The notes below the pieces were generated by a model that saw only the letters and a program-made list of their open reading frames with translations, was not told the origin of the DNA and ran no database searches. This document shows positions 1 through 9,557 of a stretch of DNA of 51,119 bases, piece by piece. A program made the translations under genes and the position numbers. This stretch comes from a bacterium (GTDB lineage: Bacteria; Bacillota; Clostridia; Lachnospirales; Lachnospiraceae). How positions within the stretch are numbered: position 1 is the first letter of the stretch; the number at the start of each line of letters is the position of its first letter. The stretch lies in the NCBI GenBank assembly GCA_004562765.1, contig SFRL01000039.1:1-51119 (forward strand), in the 5' to 3' direction.

Positions 1-2
1 TT

Positions 3-686
3 GCGGCAAGCCCCAACAGTCCGAAGTCAGCCTGTCCGTCACCCGATTATTATAAAGAAGCATTTTCAAGAAGCGGGAAACGTGCATATGCAGTGACGCT
101 CTCCGCCGAACTGAGCGGTTCCTACAACAGCGCGGTTCTTGCAAAGGAGCTTCTCCTGGAGGAGCGGCCCGAAATGCAGGTACACGTATTCAATTCCAGA
201 TCCGCCTCAATCGGTGAGACTCTGATTACACATAAGATTCAGGAGTGCGAAGCTGCCGGTATGGATTTTGAAGAGCTGGTGGAGACGGTGGAAGCGTACA
301 TCGATTCACAGAATACGTATTTTGTGCTGGAGAATCTTGAGACACTGCGCAAGAACGGACGTCTGAGCAATCTTAAGGCATTCGCAGCTTCCATGCTGAA
401 GATCAAGCCTGTGATGGGAGCGACACCTGAGGGAACGATTATTCAGCTGGATCAGGCCCGCGGTATCAATAAGGCGCTTGTCAAAATGGTAGGATATGTC
501 GTGGAAGGTCTGGAGCATCCGGAACAGCGGATGCTGGCAATTTCTCACTGCAACTGTCCGGATCGTGCTAAGATGGTAAAGGACGCGATTCTGGAACAGA
601 TTTCTGTGAAGGATGTGATTCTGCTTGACACGGCGGGAATCTCCACAATGTATGCGAATGACGGCGGAATCATTGTGGCGATCTGA
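3..686 (+). CDS. DegV family fatty-acid-binding protein, 5' end missing
   Basis: The reading frame is open from the first bases of the window, so the N-terminus lies outside. The visible part has the DegV middle and C-terminal pattern: TLSAELSGSYNSA, then FNSRSASIGETL, then LENLETLRKNGRLS and LKIKPVMGATPEGTI. DegV proteins bind a single fatty acid in a two-domain fold; the Gram-positive FakB members present it to the kinase FakA for phosphorylation. No fakA-like gene is in view, so the exact role is open. A strong terminator follows the stop codon by about 40 bp. Confidence 0.9.
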   Translation, partial: AASPNSPKSACPSPDYYKEAFSRSGKRAYAVTLSAELSGSYNSAVLAKELLLEERPEMQVHVFNSRSASIGETLITHKIQECEAAGMDFEELVETVEAYIDSQNTYFVLENLETLRKNGRLSNLKAFAASMLKIKPVMGATPEGTIIQLDQARGINKALVKMVGYVVEGLEHPEQRMLAISHCNCPDRAKMVKDAILEQISVKDVILLDTAGISTMYANDGGIIVAI

Positions 687-727
687 TACCGTTTCCGGAA
701 AATCGCTTTGACTCATGAAGTACTAAG

Positions 728-752
728 ACCAGCGCTTGGCGCTGGTTTTTTT
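728..752 (+). terminator. Rho-independent terminator after degV
   Basis: ACCAGCGC and GCGCTGGT form a perfect 8-bp stem with a TTG loop, followed by a run of seven T. It closes the degV transcription unit. Confidence 0.93.
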
Positions 753-991
753 GACGTCCTTGTTACTGTTCCCGTGCCGCTGTTTTGCCAGGTGTTTTAA
801 CGCAGAATGCGCAAAAATCCCGGTGATCACATCCTGGATAAAAGAATTCAGGAATAGCCAGACTGACAGGGATAATGGTATAATTTATCTGAAAAGCCAT
901 GCTGGTATTATGGCAGACGAAAAGCGCACGGAATTTCATCTTGAATCAGGCAGCATGGGCAGAACCGAGAGGAAAATGGGAGGAAGTATCT

Positions 992-2548
992 ATGAATTAT
1001 CCGCTTTCAGTAGAAAAATGGGATGTTTTTGAATTTTCCTGTGAGGGCAGGACAGAAGGAAATCCTTTTTCAGATTATGAAATCTGCGGTATTTTCAGGA
1101 GCAGTCAGGAGACTGTGCGTGTAAATGGATTTTATGACGGCAATGGTATTTACAGAGTCCGTTTTATGCCGTCCTTTGAAGCAACTTATACCTTTTGCAT
1201 ACAGGGGACCTTCAGCGACCGCGTATATCAGGGATCATTTGAAGCGACTTCGCCGGAGCAGTCAAATCATGGTCCGGTCAGGACGGCGAATACGTATCAT
1301 TTCGCCTATGAAGACGGGACACCTTATTATCCTGTCGGGACAACGTGTTACGTCTGGGAGCTGCAGTCAGATGAGAGAATAGATGAGACGCTGAAAAGTC
1401 TGGCGGAATCAGGCTTCAACAAGCTCCGCTTCTGCATTCTTCCAAAGCATTATGACTACAACCTGGGAGAACCGCGCTCCTATCCCTTTGAGGGGACGCC
1501 GATGGACAGCAGCATCCTGACAAAGGAGAATTTTCTGCAGTATACGGGAAAAACGGAGGGGAATCACTGGGATTTTTCACAGTTTAACACGGCGCATTTT
1601 CAGCATATTGAAAAATGTATTCTGACACTTCAGAAAATGGGGATAGAAGCAGATCTGATTGTAATGCATCCGTACGACAGGTGGGGATTTTCACAGATGA
1701 CAGGAGAGCAGGATGAGCAGTACTGGAAGTATGTGCTGGCAAGGTTTTCTGCATACCGGAATGTATGGTGGTCTCTTGCCAATGAATATGACCTGATGGA
1801 GCATAAGACACTGGAAGACTGGGAATTTTATGCGAAACTGATCTGTGAAAACGACCCGTACGGTCATCTCCGCTCCATTCATAACTGCAGGCCGTTCTAC
1901 GATCACACAAGACCCTGGATTACCCACTGCAGTATTCAGAGACAGGATCTGTACAAATCTTCGGAGCTGGTAAATGAATGGCGTATCCGTTACAGGAAAC
2001 CGATCGTGCTGGATGAAATAGCATACGAGGGAAATCTTCAGCATGGCTGGGGAAATATTACGGCGGAAGAGATGGTGAGGCGGTTCTGGGAAGCAGCATG
2101 CCGCGGCGGATATCCCGGACACGGAGAGACGTATCTCAATGAGGACGGTGTTCTCTGGTGGTCTCACGGAGGAAGACTCAGAGGTGAGAGCTGGAAGCGG
2201 GTTCATTTTCTGCACGGTATTATGTGTCAGACACCTGGAATCGGGCTTGCACCGAAGGAGCAGGAATGGGATGAAATCTGTGCCGTGCCGGAGGATGAAC
2301 AGCTTGCCGCGAAGACAGGTTACCATCTGATTTATTACAGCTTCATGCGCCCGTCATTCCGGGAGTTTTATTTTGACGACAGCACATGGTACACTGTGGA
2401 GGTTATTGATACCTGGGAGATGACGACAGAGTACAGAGGTACTTTCAAAGGAAGATTCTGTGTAGAGCTTCCCGGAAAACAGTATATGGCCATCCGCATC
2501 CGCAGGGCGCAGCAGGATGGCCGGGAAATCAGTTCTCACTGTCATTGA
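992..2548 (+). CDS. Putative glycoside hydrolase (DUF5060/DUF4038/DUF5605-type)
   Basis: A 518-aa cytoplasmic protein without signal peptide. The N-terminal ~100 residues (VEKWDVFEFSCEG, NGFYDGNGIYRVRFMP) resemble the DUF5060 beta-sandwich. The middle is a TIM-barrel-like DUF4038 region with YPVGTTCYVWEL, FNKLRFCILPKHYDYN and NVWWSLANEYDLM, and PIVLDEIAYEGN later. The Glu in LANEYD and the acidic pair in LDEIAYEG are in the usual acid/base and nucleophile places of clan GH-A enzymes. The C-terminus resembles DUF5605. I chose the ATG at 992 because GGGAGGAAG precedes it; the frame is open further upstream without a good site. The sugar substrate cannot be read from sequence. Its end overlaps the convergent udk gene by 20 bp. 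Confidence 0.8.
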   Translation: MNYPLSVEKWDVFEFSCEGRTEGNPFSDYEICGIFRSSQETVRVNGFYDGNGIYRVRFMPSFEATYTFCIQGTFSDRVYQGSFEATSPEQSNHGPVRTANTYHFAYEDGTPYYPVGTTCYVWELQSDERIDETLKSLAESGFNKLRFCILPKHYDYNLGEPRSYPFEGTPMDSSILTKENFLQYTGKTEGNHWDFSQFNTAHFQHIEKCILTLQKMGIEADLIVMHPYDRWGFSQMTGEQDEQYWKYVLARFSAYRNVWWSLANEYDLMEHKTLEDWEFYAKLICENDPYGHLRSIHNCRPFYDHTRPWITHCSIQRQDLYKSSELVNEWRIRYRKPIVLDEIAYEGNLQHGWGNITAEEMVRRFWEAACRGGYPGHGETYLNEDGVLWWSHGGRLRGESWKRVHFLHGIMCQTPGIGLAPKEQEWDEICAVPEDEQLAAKTGYHLIYYSFMRPSFREFYFDDSTWYTVEVIDTWEMTTEYRGTFKGRFCVELPGKQYMAIRIRRAQQDGREISSHCH

Positions 2549-3155
2549 GCAGAAGGCGGATTTTGGACCGTACGATATCGAAAGCCACATCGTTCATTCC
2601 GCTGTTGATGACAATATCTGCGATGGCACGCGTGGGAGCTACGTACAGATAGTGCATTGGCTTGACCGTGGTCAGATACTGTTCTACAATATTGTCCAGG
2701 TCCCGGCCGCGCTCTTTGACATCACGGATGATTCTCCGCAGAATGCGCTCGTCGGCGTCTGCTTCAACGAAGATTTTGATATCCAGAAGCTCACACAGTC
2801 TGGGATCTGCAAGCAGCAGAATCCCCTCTGCCACAATGATTTTCTTCGGCTCGATATGTACGGTCCGGTCAGAACGGTTGTGGAGGCTGTAATCATAGAC
2901 GGGACAGTCCACGGCCTGACCGCTCTTCAGCAGCTGCAGATGCCTGACCATGAGATCAGTTTCCAGAGAATCAGGATGATCATAATTCACCTTCTTACGT
3001 TCTTCGAAAGGAATTTCATCCTGACGCCGGTAATAATTGTCGTGATAGATGACAGCAATATCGTTCGGAAACGCATCCCGCAGACGGTTTGTAAATGTCG
3101 ACTTTCCTGAGCCGGTTCCACCGGCGATTCCAATAATAATACAATCCATATTCAT
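2529..3155 (-). CDS. udk: Uridine kinase
   Basis: Phosphorylates uridine and cytidine to UMP and CMP in pyrimidine salvage. The 208-aa length is normal. The P-loop GGTGSGKST is at the N-terminus, followed by the family blocks YHDNYYRRQDEIPFEER, NYDHPDSLETDLM and CPVYDYSLHNRS, and later FVEADADERILRRIIRD. Two ATGs are possible (3155, 3149) with a modest AGGT site. It converges on the glycosidase-like gene. Confidence 0.95.
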   Translation of the reverse strand: MNMDCIIIGIAGGTGSGKSTFTNRLRDAFPNDIAVIYHDNYYRRQDEIPFEERKKVNYDHPDSLETDLMVRHLQLLKSGQAVDCPVYDYSLHNRSDRTVHIEPKKIIVAEGILLLADPRLCELLDIKIFVEADADERILRRIIRDVKERGRDLDNIVEQYLTTVKPMHYLYVAPTRAIADIVINSGMNDVAFDIVRSKIRLLLNDSEN

Positions 3156-3366
3156 CGACCTGCCTTATAAACTTTTCAGTTACCTTTTCTTACAGTGTAT
3201 CACAGACTGTCGAAATGTAAACAGAAAAATACGCAGTTCAATGCCGGAGGATATGAATGCAAAACAAATTGCATATAGATGAAGTACAGTTTATAATTTC
3301 AGGTAAAAGGGCTGCGTATTTGTGGAAGACAGAGACAAAGGACAGCCGACAGAAGATGGAGGAAGT

Positions 3367-4536
3367 ATGACAGGAGAGGAATTGAAAGGTTATGAGAAAG
3401 AACTGGTGCGGTTGAGGCGACATCTTCATCAGCATCCGGAATTCTCCATGCAGGAGGTGGAAACAAGCCGGTTTATTGAAGAATATCTGAAACAGCTGGG
3501 AATTCCCTGCCGAATTGTGGGAGAGACGGGCGTGATCGGGACGCTGTACAGGAATCAAAAAACACAGCAGAGCTGTGAAAGGCCCCGTATGATTGCCGTA
3601 CGTGCTGAAATAGATGCCCTGCCGGTCACAGAGGAGACCGGGCTTCCCTTTGCATCTGCTGATGAAGGGAAGATGCATGCCTGCGGGCATGATGCCATTA
3701 CGGCAGATGTGCTTTGCCTCGCCAAGGTTCTGGCAGAGCATCGCGAAGAAATGAAATATGATGTGCGTTTCCTGTTTGAACCGGCGGAAGAGACGGGGGA
3801 GGGAGCGCGCTATCTGATTGCAAACGGCGCTCTTAAGCAGCCGGAACCGGAAGCAGTCCTTGTGTTTCATTATGGAAATCAGGAGACGAGAGCCATGGAA
3901 ATCCAGAAGAGTGTTTCCACAGCAGCCGTGGGAGGCATACGCATACACGTAAAGGGAAAAGCGAGTCACTGGAGCCAGCGCAGAGAAGGTGTGGACGCCA
4001 TATATGCATCGTCGCGGCTCGTATGTGCAATTCATGAAATCAATGAAAATTTTCAGACACAGCATCCGTTCGTCCTGGGATTCGGACTTCTCCACGCGGG
4101 GAAAAGCGGCAATATTATGGCAGATGAGGCTGAACTGACAGGATCTCTCCGCGCGTTTACAGAGCAGGATTTTGCAGCTGTATTTGAAAAACTGCAGCAG
4201 AGCGCTTCTTTCGTGGAGCAGGAAACGGGTGTATCCATCCGGATAGAACTGACGAAGAAAATTCCCCCGATTATCAATGATCCCGCGCTGGTCCTAAAAG
4301 GTGAGCGGATTGGCAGGGAGATGTTTGGAGAAAAGTATTATTCGGGTGAAGTACCGTTTCTTGTGGGTGACAATGCAGCGTTTTATATGGAGAAGATCCC
4401 GGGAATGCGTGCGGTTTTTCTGGCAGGAAAAGAAGGGGAGGAAGCGTATCCAGTGCATCATTCCAGATTTGACATAGACGAGAGTGTCATGATGGATGCT
4501 CTGGAGTTTCTGGTCAGATTTGTGACGGAGGAATGA
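3367..4536 (+). CDS. M20 family metallo-amidohydrolase
   Basis: A 389-aa hydrolase of the M20 (hippurate hydrolase/IAA-amino acid hydrolase-like) group, which cleaves N-acyl amino acids or small peptides with a two-metal site. Visible metal-binding blocks are RAEIDALPVTEE, MHACGHDA, EPAEETGEGAR, VFHYGNQ and the late PVHHSRFDID. The dimerisation domain with GKASHWSQ lies between. In many relatives that motif is GxxxHxS with a Pro-His, so substrate preference is unclear. The start at 3367 follows GGAGG closely; an upstream ATG at 3322 in the same frame is less well placed. Confidence 0.88.
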   Translation: MTGEELKGYEKELVRLRRHLHQHPEFSMQEVETSRFIEEYLKQLGIPCRIVGETGVIGTLYRNQKTQQSCERPRMIAVRAEIDALPVTEETGLPFASADEGKMHACGHDAITADVLCLAKVLAEHREEMKYDVRFLFEPAEETGEGARYLIANGALKQPEPEAVLVFHYGNQETRAMEIQKSVSTAAVGGIRIHVKGKASHWSQRREGVDAIYASSRLVCAIHEINENFQTQHPFVLGFGLLHAGKSGNIMADEAELTGSLRAFTEQDFAAVFEKLQQSASFVEQETGVSIRIELTKKIPPIINDPALVLKGERIGREMFGEKYYSGEVPFLVGDNAAFYMEKIPGMRAVFLAGKEGEEAYPVHHSRFDIDESVMMDALEFLVRFVTEE

Positions 4537-4719
4537 AATGAGACTGATCAGAATATGGCGAAGCGCGTGAAAAATTTGCAGGGTATTGCATTTTAGCTTC
4601 AAAAGAGTTATAAAGAAAGTCTCAAAACAGGGACAGATCAGTCAGCGAAGACGGCAGTATAATTTGAGGGCTGATCAGAACTGTGACAGTGATGAGAAAG
4701 CTTCAGGAGGTAATGAGAA

Positions 4720-5742
4720 TTGTACGAGTACAGTTTGCAGCAGTGGGTGATGTTTTTCTTTATCTACTGCCTGTTTGGATGGATATGGGAAAGCTGTTAC
4801 GTTTCAGCCCGCAAGCGTAAGTGGGTAAACAGAGGTTTTCTTCATGGTCCGCTGTTGCCAATCTATGGATTTGGAGCAATTGCCGTTTTGATTATTACGC
4901 TGCCGGTTCAGGATAATCCGGCGGCCGTATACGCTGTGGGAATGATTGGAGCCACGCTGCTGGAATACGTGACAGGTGCCGTGATGGAACGGCTTTTTCA
5001 TGTGAAATACTGGGATTATTCCAATCAGAAATTTAATCTGAACGGGTATATCTGTCTTTCCAGCTCTGTTGCATGGGGTTTTCTGGCGATTGGTCTGATT
5101 CGTTATATTCAGCAGCCCATCGCGGAATGTGTACAGAAAATCCCGGATACGGTACTGATTCTGGCAGACGCTGTTGTTTTCTGCGGATTCTGTGCGGATG
5201 TGGTTGTTTCTGCAAGGGAGGCTTTCGATCTGAAGGCAATTATTCTGGCCGAGAAAGAGAAGGAGATGCAGCTGATCCAGAAGAGTCTTGCGCTTGTTAT
5301 GGAGAATCTGGAGGAAAATTCTCAGCGGCTTCGCGAGAATCTGGAGGGAGGCTCCCAGTGGCTGCGCGAGAATCTGGAAGGAGGCTCTCAGCGGCTTCGT
5401 GAGAATCTGGAGGAAGGTTCCCAGCGGTTTCGCGAGAGACTGGGAGAAAATTCCCAGCGGCTTCGTGAAAATCTGGAAGAGAATTCTCAGCGCTTCCGAA
5501 GCGGTGTTCAGAACAGAATATCAGGGGAAACGGAACGTCTGCTTCTGCTGAAATCTGAGCTGGAACAGAGGATGGAACTTCTGACCAGAAGCAGAGAAAA
5601 ACGGTACGTGAATGCAAAGCGTATTTTGAAGAGAAATCCCAGCTCCACATTCAAAAAGAAGAGAATCCTTCCGGAGGATCTGATCCGATTCCGGGATGGC
5701 AGTAAACATGATCTGTCAGAAAAAGAACATACCGGGCAATAG
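4720..5742 (+). CDS. CmpB-type (putative ABC transporter type IV) membrane protein with repeat tail
   Basis: The 340-aa protein starts at a TTG behind AGGAGG with a 10-nt spacer. Residues 1-165 contain about five hydrophobic segments and the pattern of the PF06541 (ABC_trans_CmpB) family: FFIYCLFGWIWESCYVS, NRGFLHGPLLPIYGFGA, TLLEYVTGAVMERLF and YWDYS. These are integral membrane proteins of unknown transport role. Residues 170-300 are a long charged helix containing six copies of an 11-residue repeat (195-260). The C-terminus is basic. It stands alone between an amidohydrolase and the multicopper oxidase. Confidence 0.85.
   Translation: MYEYSLQQWVMFFFIYCLFGWIWESCYVSARKRKWVNRGFLHGPLLPIYGFGAIAVLIITLPVQDNPAAVYAVGMIGATLLEYVTGAVMERLFHVKYWDYSNQKFNLNGYICLSSSVAWGFLAIGLIRYIQQPIAECVQKIPDTVLILADAVVFCGFCADVVVSAREAFDLKAIILAEKEKEMQLIQKSLALVMENLEENSQRLRENLEGGSQWLRENLEGGSQRLRENLEEGSQRFRERLGENSQRLRENLEENSQRFRSGVQNRISGETERLLLLKSELEQRMELLTRSREKRYVNAKRILKRNPSSTFKKKRILPEDLIRFRDGSKHDLSEKEHTGQ
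5302..5499 (+). repeat. Six in-frame 33-bp repeats (11-aa units) in the CmpB-like gene
   Basis: Six tandem units of consensus ENLEEGSQRLR, varying mainly at positions 5-6 and 9-10. An 11-residue period fits a right-handed amphipathic helix or coiled coil, as in apolipoprotein/LEA-type repeats. DNA copies are near identical, so copy number probably varies between strains. Confidence 0.9.
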
Positions 5743-5870
5743 AGAATTTAAACTGTGGGAAAAGCAGAGTCAGTGACGCCTGAAACAGGGTGAACGGGCT
5801 CTGTTTTTGTTTGTCACAATCTGACATGCATACATATACTAGAAAAAACGATCTGTTATGCAGAAAGGAA

Positions 5871-6935
5871 ATGAGGAAATCAGTATATGGAATTGTGTCA
5901 ATATCCCTCTCGGAACAAGATGCGTTATTTAATATAGAAGCGATTCAGATTCCGATTGTATATAATAAATATGGAGATTATGATCCGGATGGACTGCTGT
6001 ACGTACTGGAGGAGGATTCACAGCGGATACAGGAGGAGGCTGTGCGAAGATTCGAAATGTCTCCGCCCCAGCCCTATGAGGAGGTTCAGCCTCTGGTGCT
6101 GCGTGTCAATCTGGGAGATACGGTAAAGATATGTTTTAAGAACAGACTGAACCGAAGACTGTCCATTCATGTGCAGGGAATGGAATACGATGTCGATGAA
6201 TTTGACGGAGCCAGTGTCGGGTTTAATTCGGACAGTACAACGGACAGTGAAATTCTGTACACGTGGTACGCAAATACGGAGGGTGTGTTTCTGTTCCACG
6301 ATATGGCAGACCCGAGAAGCAGTGAGGCTGCGACGAATATTCACGGACTTTTCGGGGCAGTGATTGTAGAACCGCCTGAAGCATCCTGGTTCAGCCCGGA
6401 AACAGGAGAGGAAATAAAATGTGGACTGATGGCGGATATCTGTCAGCCGGGAAAACCGGATTTTCGGGAATACAGCGTGTTTTTCCATGATGAACTGGAA
6501 ATTCTCAATGCTGATGGCAATACGCCCATGGATCACAGGACAGGACTTCCGTCATCCACTACGGCCATCAACTATCGCTCGGAACCGATGCGAAACAGAA
6601 TGCCCCTGACCCACGATCCCGCCGATTCCGGGGAAGAAATATCCATGAGCTCCTGGGTATACGGGGATCCTGCACCGCCGATTCTGAGAGCTTACGTCGG
6701 AGATCCGGCGAAAATCCGGCTGATCCACGGTGGGAATCAAGGAGACGCACGTGTTCCATCTTCACAATCATCAGTGGAGGCTGGAGCCGGACAATCCAGT
6801 ATCGACAATCATCGATTCAATCACGATCAGCCCGCAGGAGTGCTATACACTGGATATTCTGTATGGTGCAGGAAGCCGAAACGGAGTAATCGGAGACGTT
6901 ATTTTTCACTGTCATCTTTACCCCCATTTTCATGA
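5871..6935 (+). pseudogene. Multicopper oxidase (MnxG-like), first fragment
   Basis: First of three reading-frame pieces of one large multicopper oxidase covering about 5.87-8.99 kb. It contains YNKYGDYDPDG, VQPLVLRVNLGDTVKI, FLFHDMADP and NIHGLFGAVIVEP, typical cupredoxin strands. The meaningful frame ends at RLIHGG (about 6733); beyond it the frame runs to a stop at 6935 as unrelated sequence. The homologous sequence continues in the next frame as IKETHVFHLHNHQW. Removing one G from the GGG at 6732-6734 rejoins the two. The start is uncertain: ATG 5871 follows AAAGG very closely, and the frame is open to 5790. Confidence 0.75.
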
Positions 6936-8067
6936 GGGGATGTGGACTCTGTGGAGAATATACGACAGACTGGAGGATGGCAGTGGAAAACTTCCGGACG
7001 GAACTTGGGTGATGGCGTTGCAGCCGCTGAGAGACCGGAAGCGTCCACCTGCGAAAGATGAACTGCATCCGGGCTATCCGGATTTTATTTCAGGGCGTGT
7101 GGGTGAGATGCCGCTGCAGCCGCCCTGCGGTGTGCTGGATGCAGAAGGAAATCCTACTGTGTGTCCGACTCCTCTTGAAGAGGCGAACTTTGTGGAGCAT
7201 GCAGATCCGGGAGCACTGTATACAGATACGTGTCCCTGCCATACCGTCCGGAAAGAACATGAATGTGACGTGTGCGGTATGGAAATTATGCCGGAGGAGG
7301 AAGAAGTGGAGCAGAAAGAATCGAAGCAGGAGAGAGAAATGCAGAACGAAAAATCCGGATGCCCGGGCTGTAATCTGCCCGGAGACAGTGACACAGTCAG
7401 GGTATTTGAAATTGCACTCGTCCAGGCGAAGCTCACGTACAATAAATATGGATGGCATGATCCTGAAGGCCGCTTTTTCGTACTGAAGGAGGAGCTGGAA
7501 CGGCATGGAGGACTGGACGAATATATCCGCAAAGTGGAGCCCCTGGTGATCCGGGCCAATGCAGGGGACTGTATCGAACTGCGGACAACAAATCTTCTGC
7601 CTGAATATCTGGAAGAAAATGCATTTCAGCTCAGAACGAGGACAGATATTGTGGGACACCACGTCCATCTGGTGAAATTCGATACCATTACGTCCGACGG
7701 AGCCGCCAACGGCTGGAACAATATCGCCGGTGCGAGAAAATATGAGACGCTGGTGGAACGGTTTTTTGCAGATGAGGAGCTGCGTACTGTATTTTTCCAT
7801 GATCACCTGTTTGCAAATGCACATCAGATGCACGGAATGTTCGGAGCGCTGATCATCGAGGAGGCAGGAGCTACGTTCCACAATATCCATGATGGCGGGG
7901 AGCTTTCCTTCGGCACGCAGGCGGTGATCAGGAGAAGGGACGGCACATCCTTCCGGGAGTTTGCCCTCTTCGTCCATGATTTTGCTTTTCTGTTTGACAG
8001 AGACGGAAAACCGCTGAATCCGCCATCAGTGCCCGGAGAACCCGGAACATCCGATTCCTTATTTTGA
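6730..8067 (+). pseudogene. Multicopper oxidase (MnxG-like), central fragment
   Basis: Carries the best copper-site signature: HVFHLHNHQW and FHCHLYPHFHEGMW, the His-Cys-His...His...Met pattern of trinuclear and type 1 copper sites. A linker with paired cysteines follows (CPCHTVRKEHECDVCGM and SGCPGC), then a second cupredoxin set that repeats the first (LTYNKYGWHDPEG, VEPLVIRANAGDCIEL, GHHVHLVKFD, FFHDHLFANAHQMHGMFG). The frame breaks near 8041: removing one C from CCC gives PEHPIPYFDYPTVP and joins the third fragment. The GTG at 6730 is only the first in-frame codon; nothing suggests independent translation. Confidence 0.75.
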
Positions 8068-8077
8068 TTATCCGACA

Positions 8078-8986
8078 GTGCCGCTTGAGATGAAGCACAG
8101 ACCATCGGACCGTGTTTCACTGAACCCGCAGTTTTTGAAGTATGATCCGGTCTGTGATTCCGGAATCAATGTGGGCTATAATGAGAGAGAGCAGACGGCA
8201 GGGCCGGGCGAGAGCATACGCTATCTGTGGCACGCGGACCGGGAGTACGGAGTCTGTATTCTCCAGTCCTTCGGTGATATGAGAAACCACAGATATCACG
8301 GTCTGTTTGGCGCTGTGATCGTGGAGCCTGCCGGAGCCAGATGGTATGAAAATTTATCCAGAAAGAAAAATCCGTATGCGGAGCAGGCAGTCATTACAGC
8401 GCTGGGTACGGAGAGCTTCCGTGAATTTGTTCTTTTTATCCAGAATGGAATCCGCCTGCTGGATGAGGAGGGTAATCTGATCAGGACTGCTGCTGCGGGA
8501 GAAGCGGATACCGTGGATCCGGAGGACACCGGAGAAAAAGGATATAATTACCGGTCAGAACGGTTCGCCAACAGGCTTGCAGAGGATGACAGGATATGGA
8601 AGGTGTTCAGCAGCAGGGTTCACGGAGATCCGTCCACTCCCGTCTGGAAAGCGTATCCAGGTGACAGAGTGATTTTCCGGACTGTGATGGCATCTGACAA
8701 ACCGAGGAATGTGTCGCTGGCTGTCCATGGGCATCTGTGGAGAGAACAGCCGAAGGACGCTCTCTCGAGGGAGATAGCCCTTCAGGGCGGCATCAGTGTC
8801 GGCAACCGGTTTGATATGGAGCTGAAGAGCGGAGCATCCTGTCCGGGAGATTACCTGTACCGCTCCGGCAGCTTCGGCTGGGATGTGGAATCGGGAATGT
8901 GGGGAATTTTCCGTGTAATGAAAAAGTCCGTGAGATGCAGGTGCAAAGAGACGTGCCAAAGACTTCTGAAGTGCTTTGGAAAATAG
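8078..8986 (+). pseudogene. Multicopper oxidase (MnxG-like), last fragment
   Basis: Third piece of the same oxidase, with YLWHADREYGVCILQSFGDM, HRYHGLFGAVIVEPAG, and the closing LAVHGHLWREQP and GDYLYRSGSFGWDVESGMWGIFRV blocks. The rejoined protein would be about 1,040-1,065 aa with several cupredoxin domains, similar in size and plan to the Bacillus manganese oxidase MnxG. The family link is my inference from domain order. Its oxidation substrate is unknown, and such an enzyme is unexpected in a strict anaerobe. Confidence 0.75.
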
Positions 8987-9070
8987 AAAATGTATCAGCA
9001 TTTTGGGACATTTTATCCATAAATGCCTGAAAATCAGACAGGAAGCCAATGGGTGACAGAGGCGGTAGGA

Positions 9071-9490
9071 TCAGGAGCCGGAAGTTTTTTTCAGCTCTTC
9101 CGTCGCACGGAGGATCGCTTTCTGACCGGAAACGTCATCGAACAGTTCATGAATACGGATGGCACCGCTGAGAAGATCGTAATTCATACCTGCATCCAGC
9201 CAGTCTAAAATGACGCCAACCAGAACGCATTTATAGAAGCGGATCAGCAGCGTTTTGTCCTCATCAGAAATGACAAGATTCTTCGTGACAGTATTGATAT
9301 ACTGGGTGATGACGTAATAGACCATACGTTCCAGTTCCCTCAGAAATACCTTGCGCTGAATGGAGCGATATATGTGGAGCATTGCTGTTTTGCGCTCCAG
9401 GCTGTGCTGCACGAGAAGCGTGAGGCAGTCAATGGGGGAGCCGAATTTGCTGTATGTCTGGATGATATAGTCGGCATCCTCCCATAAACA
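9071..9490 (-). pseudogene. TetR family regulator, N-terminal DNA-binding domain lost
   Basis: The frame from 9071 matches the helical C-terminal half of a TetR-type regulator (WEDADYIIQTYSKFG, LLVQHSLERKTAMLHIYRSI, ELERMVYYVITQYINTVTKN, ILDWLDAGMNYDLLSG). The expected N-terminal helix-turn-helix (about 50-60 residues) is absent. The frame instead runs into the promoter and, antisense, into the coding region of the adjacent deacylase gene. I read it as a truncated relic, perhaps of the former local repressor. Confidence 0.7.
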
Positions 9491-9502
9491 ACAGAAAATC
9501 AA

Positions 9503-9532
9503 TTGTACACAGTCACAACATTGTACTATAAT
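9503..9532 (+). promoter_or_regulatory. Promoter of the D-aminoacylase operon
   Basis: TTGTAC, 18-bp spacer, TATAAT. The -35 and the sequence just before the -10 both contain ATTGTAC (a direct repeat about 19 bp apart), a possible operator. It directly abuts the truncated TetR gene. Confidence 0.7.
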
Positions 9533-9557
9533 AAGTCTGAAAATGGAGGAAATGAAC

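Noticed and set aside
2517..3110. A 197-codon plus-strand frame over uridine kinase
   Set aside because: Antisense shadow of udk, which has all family motifs on the other strand.
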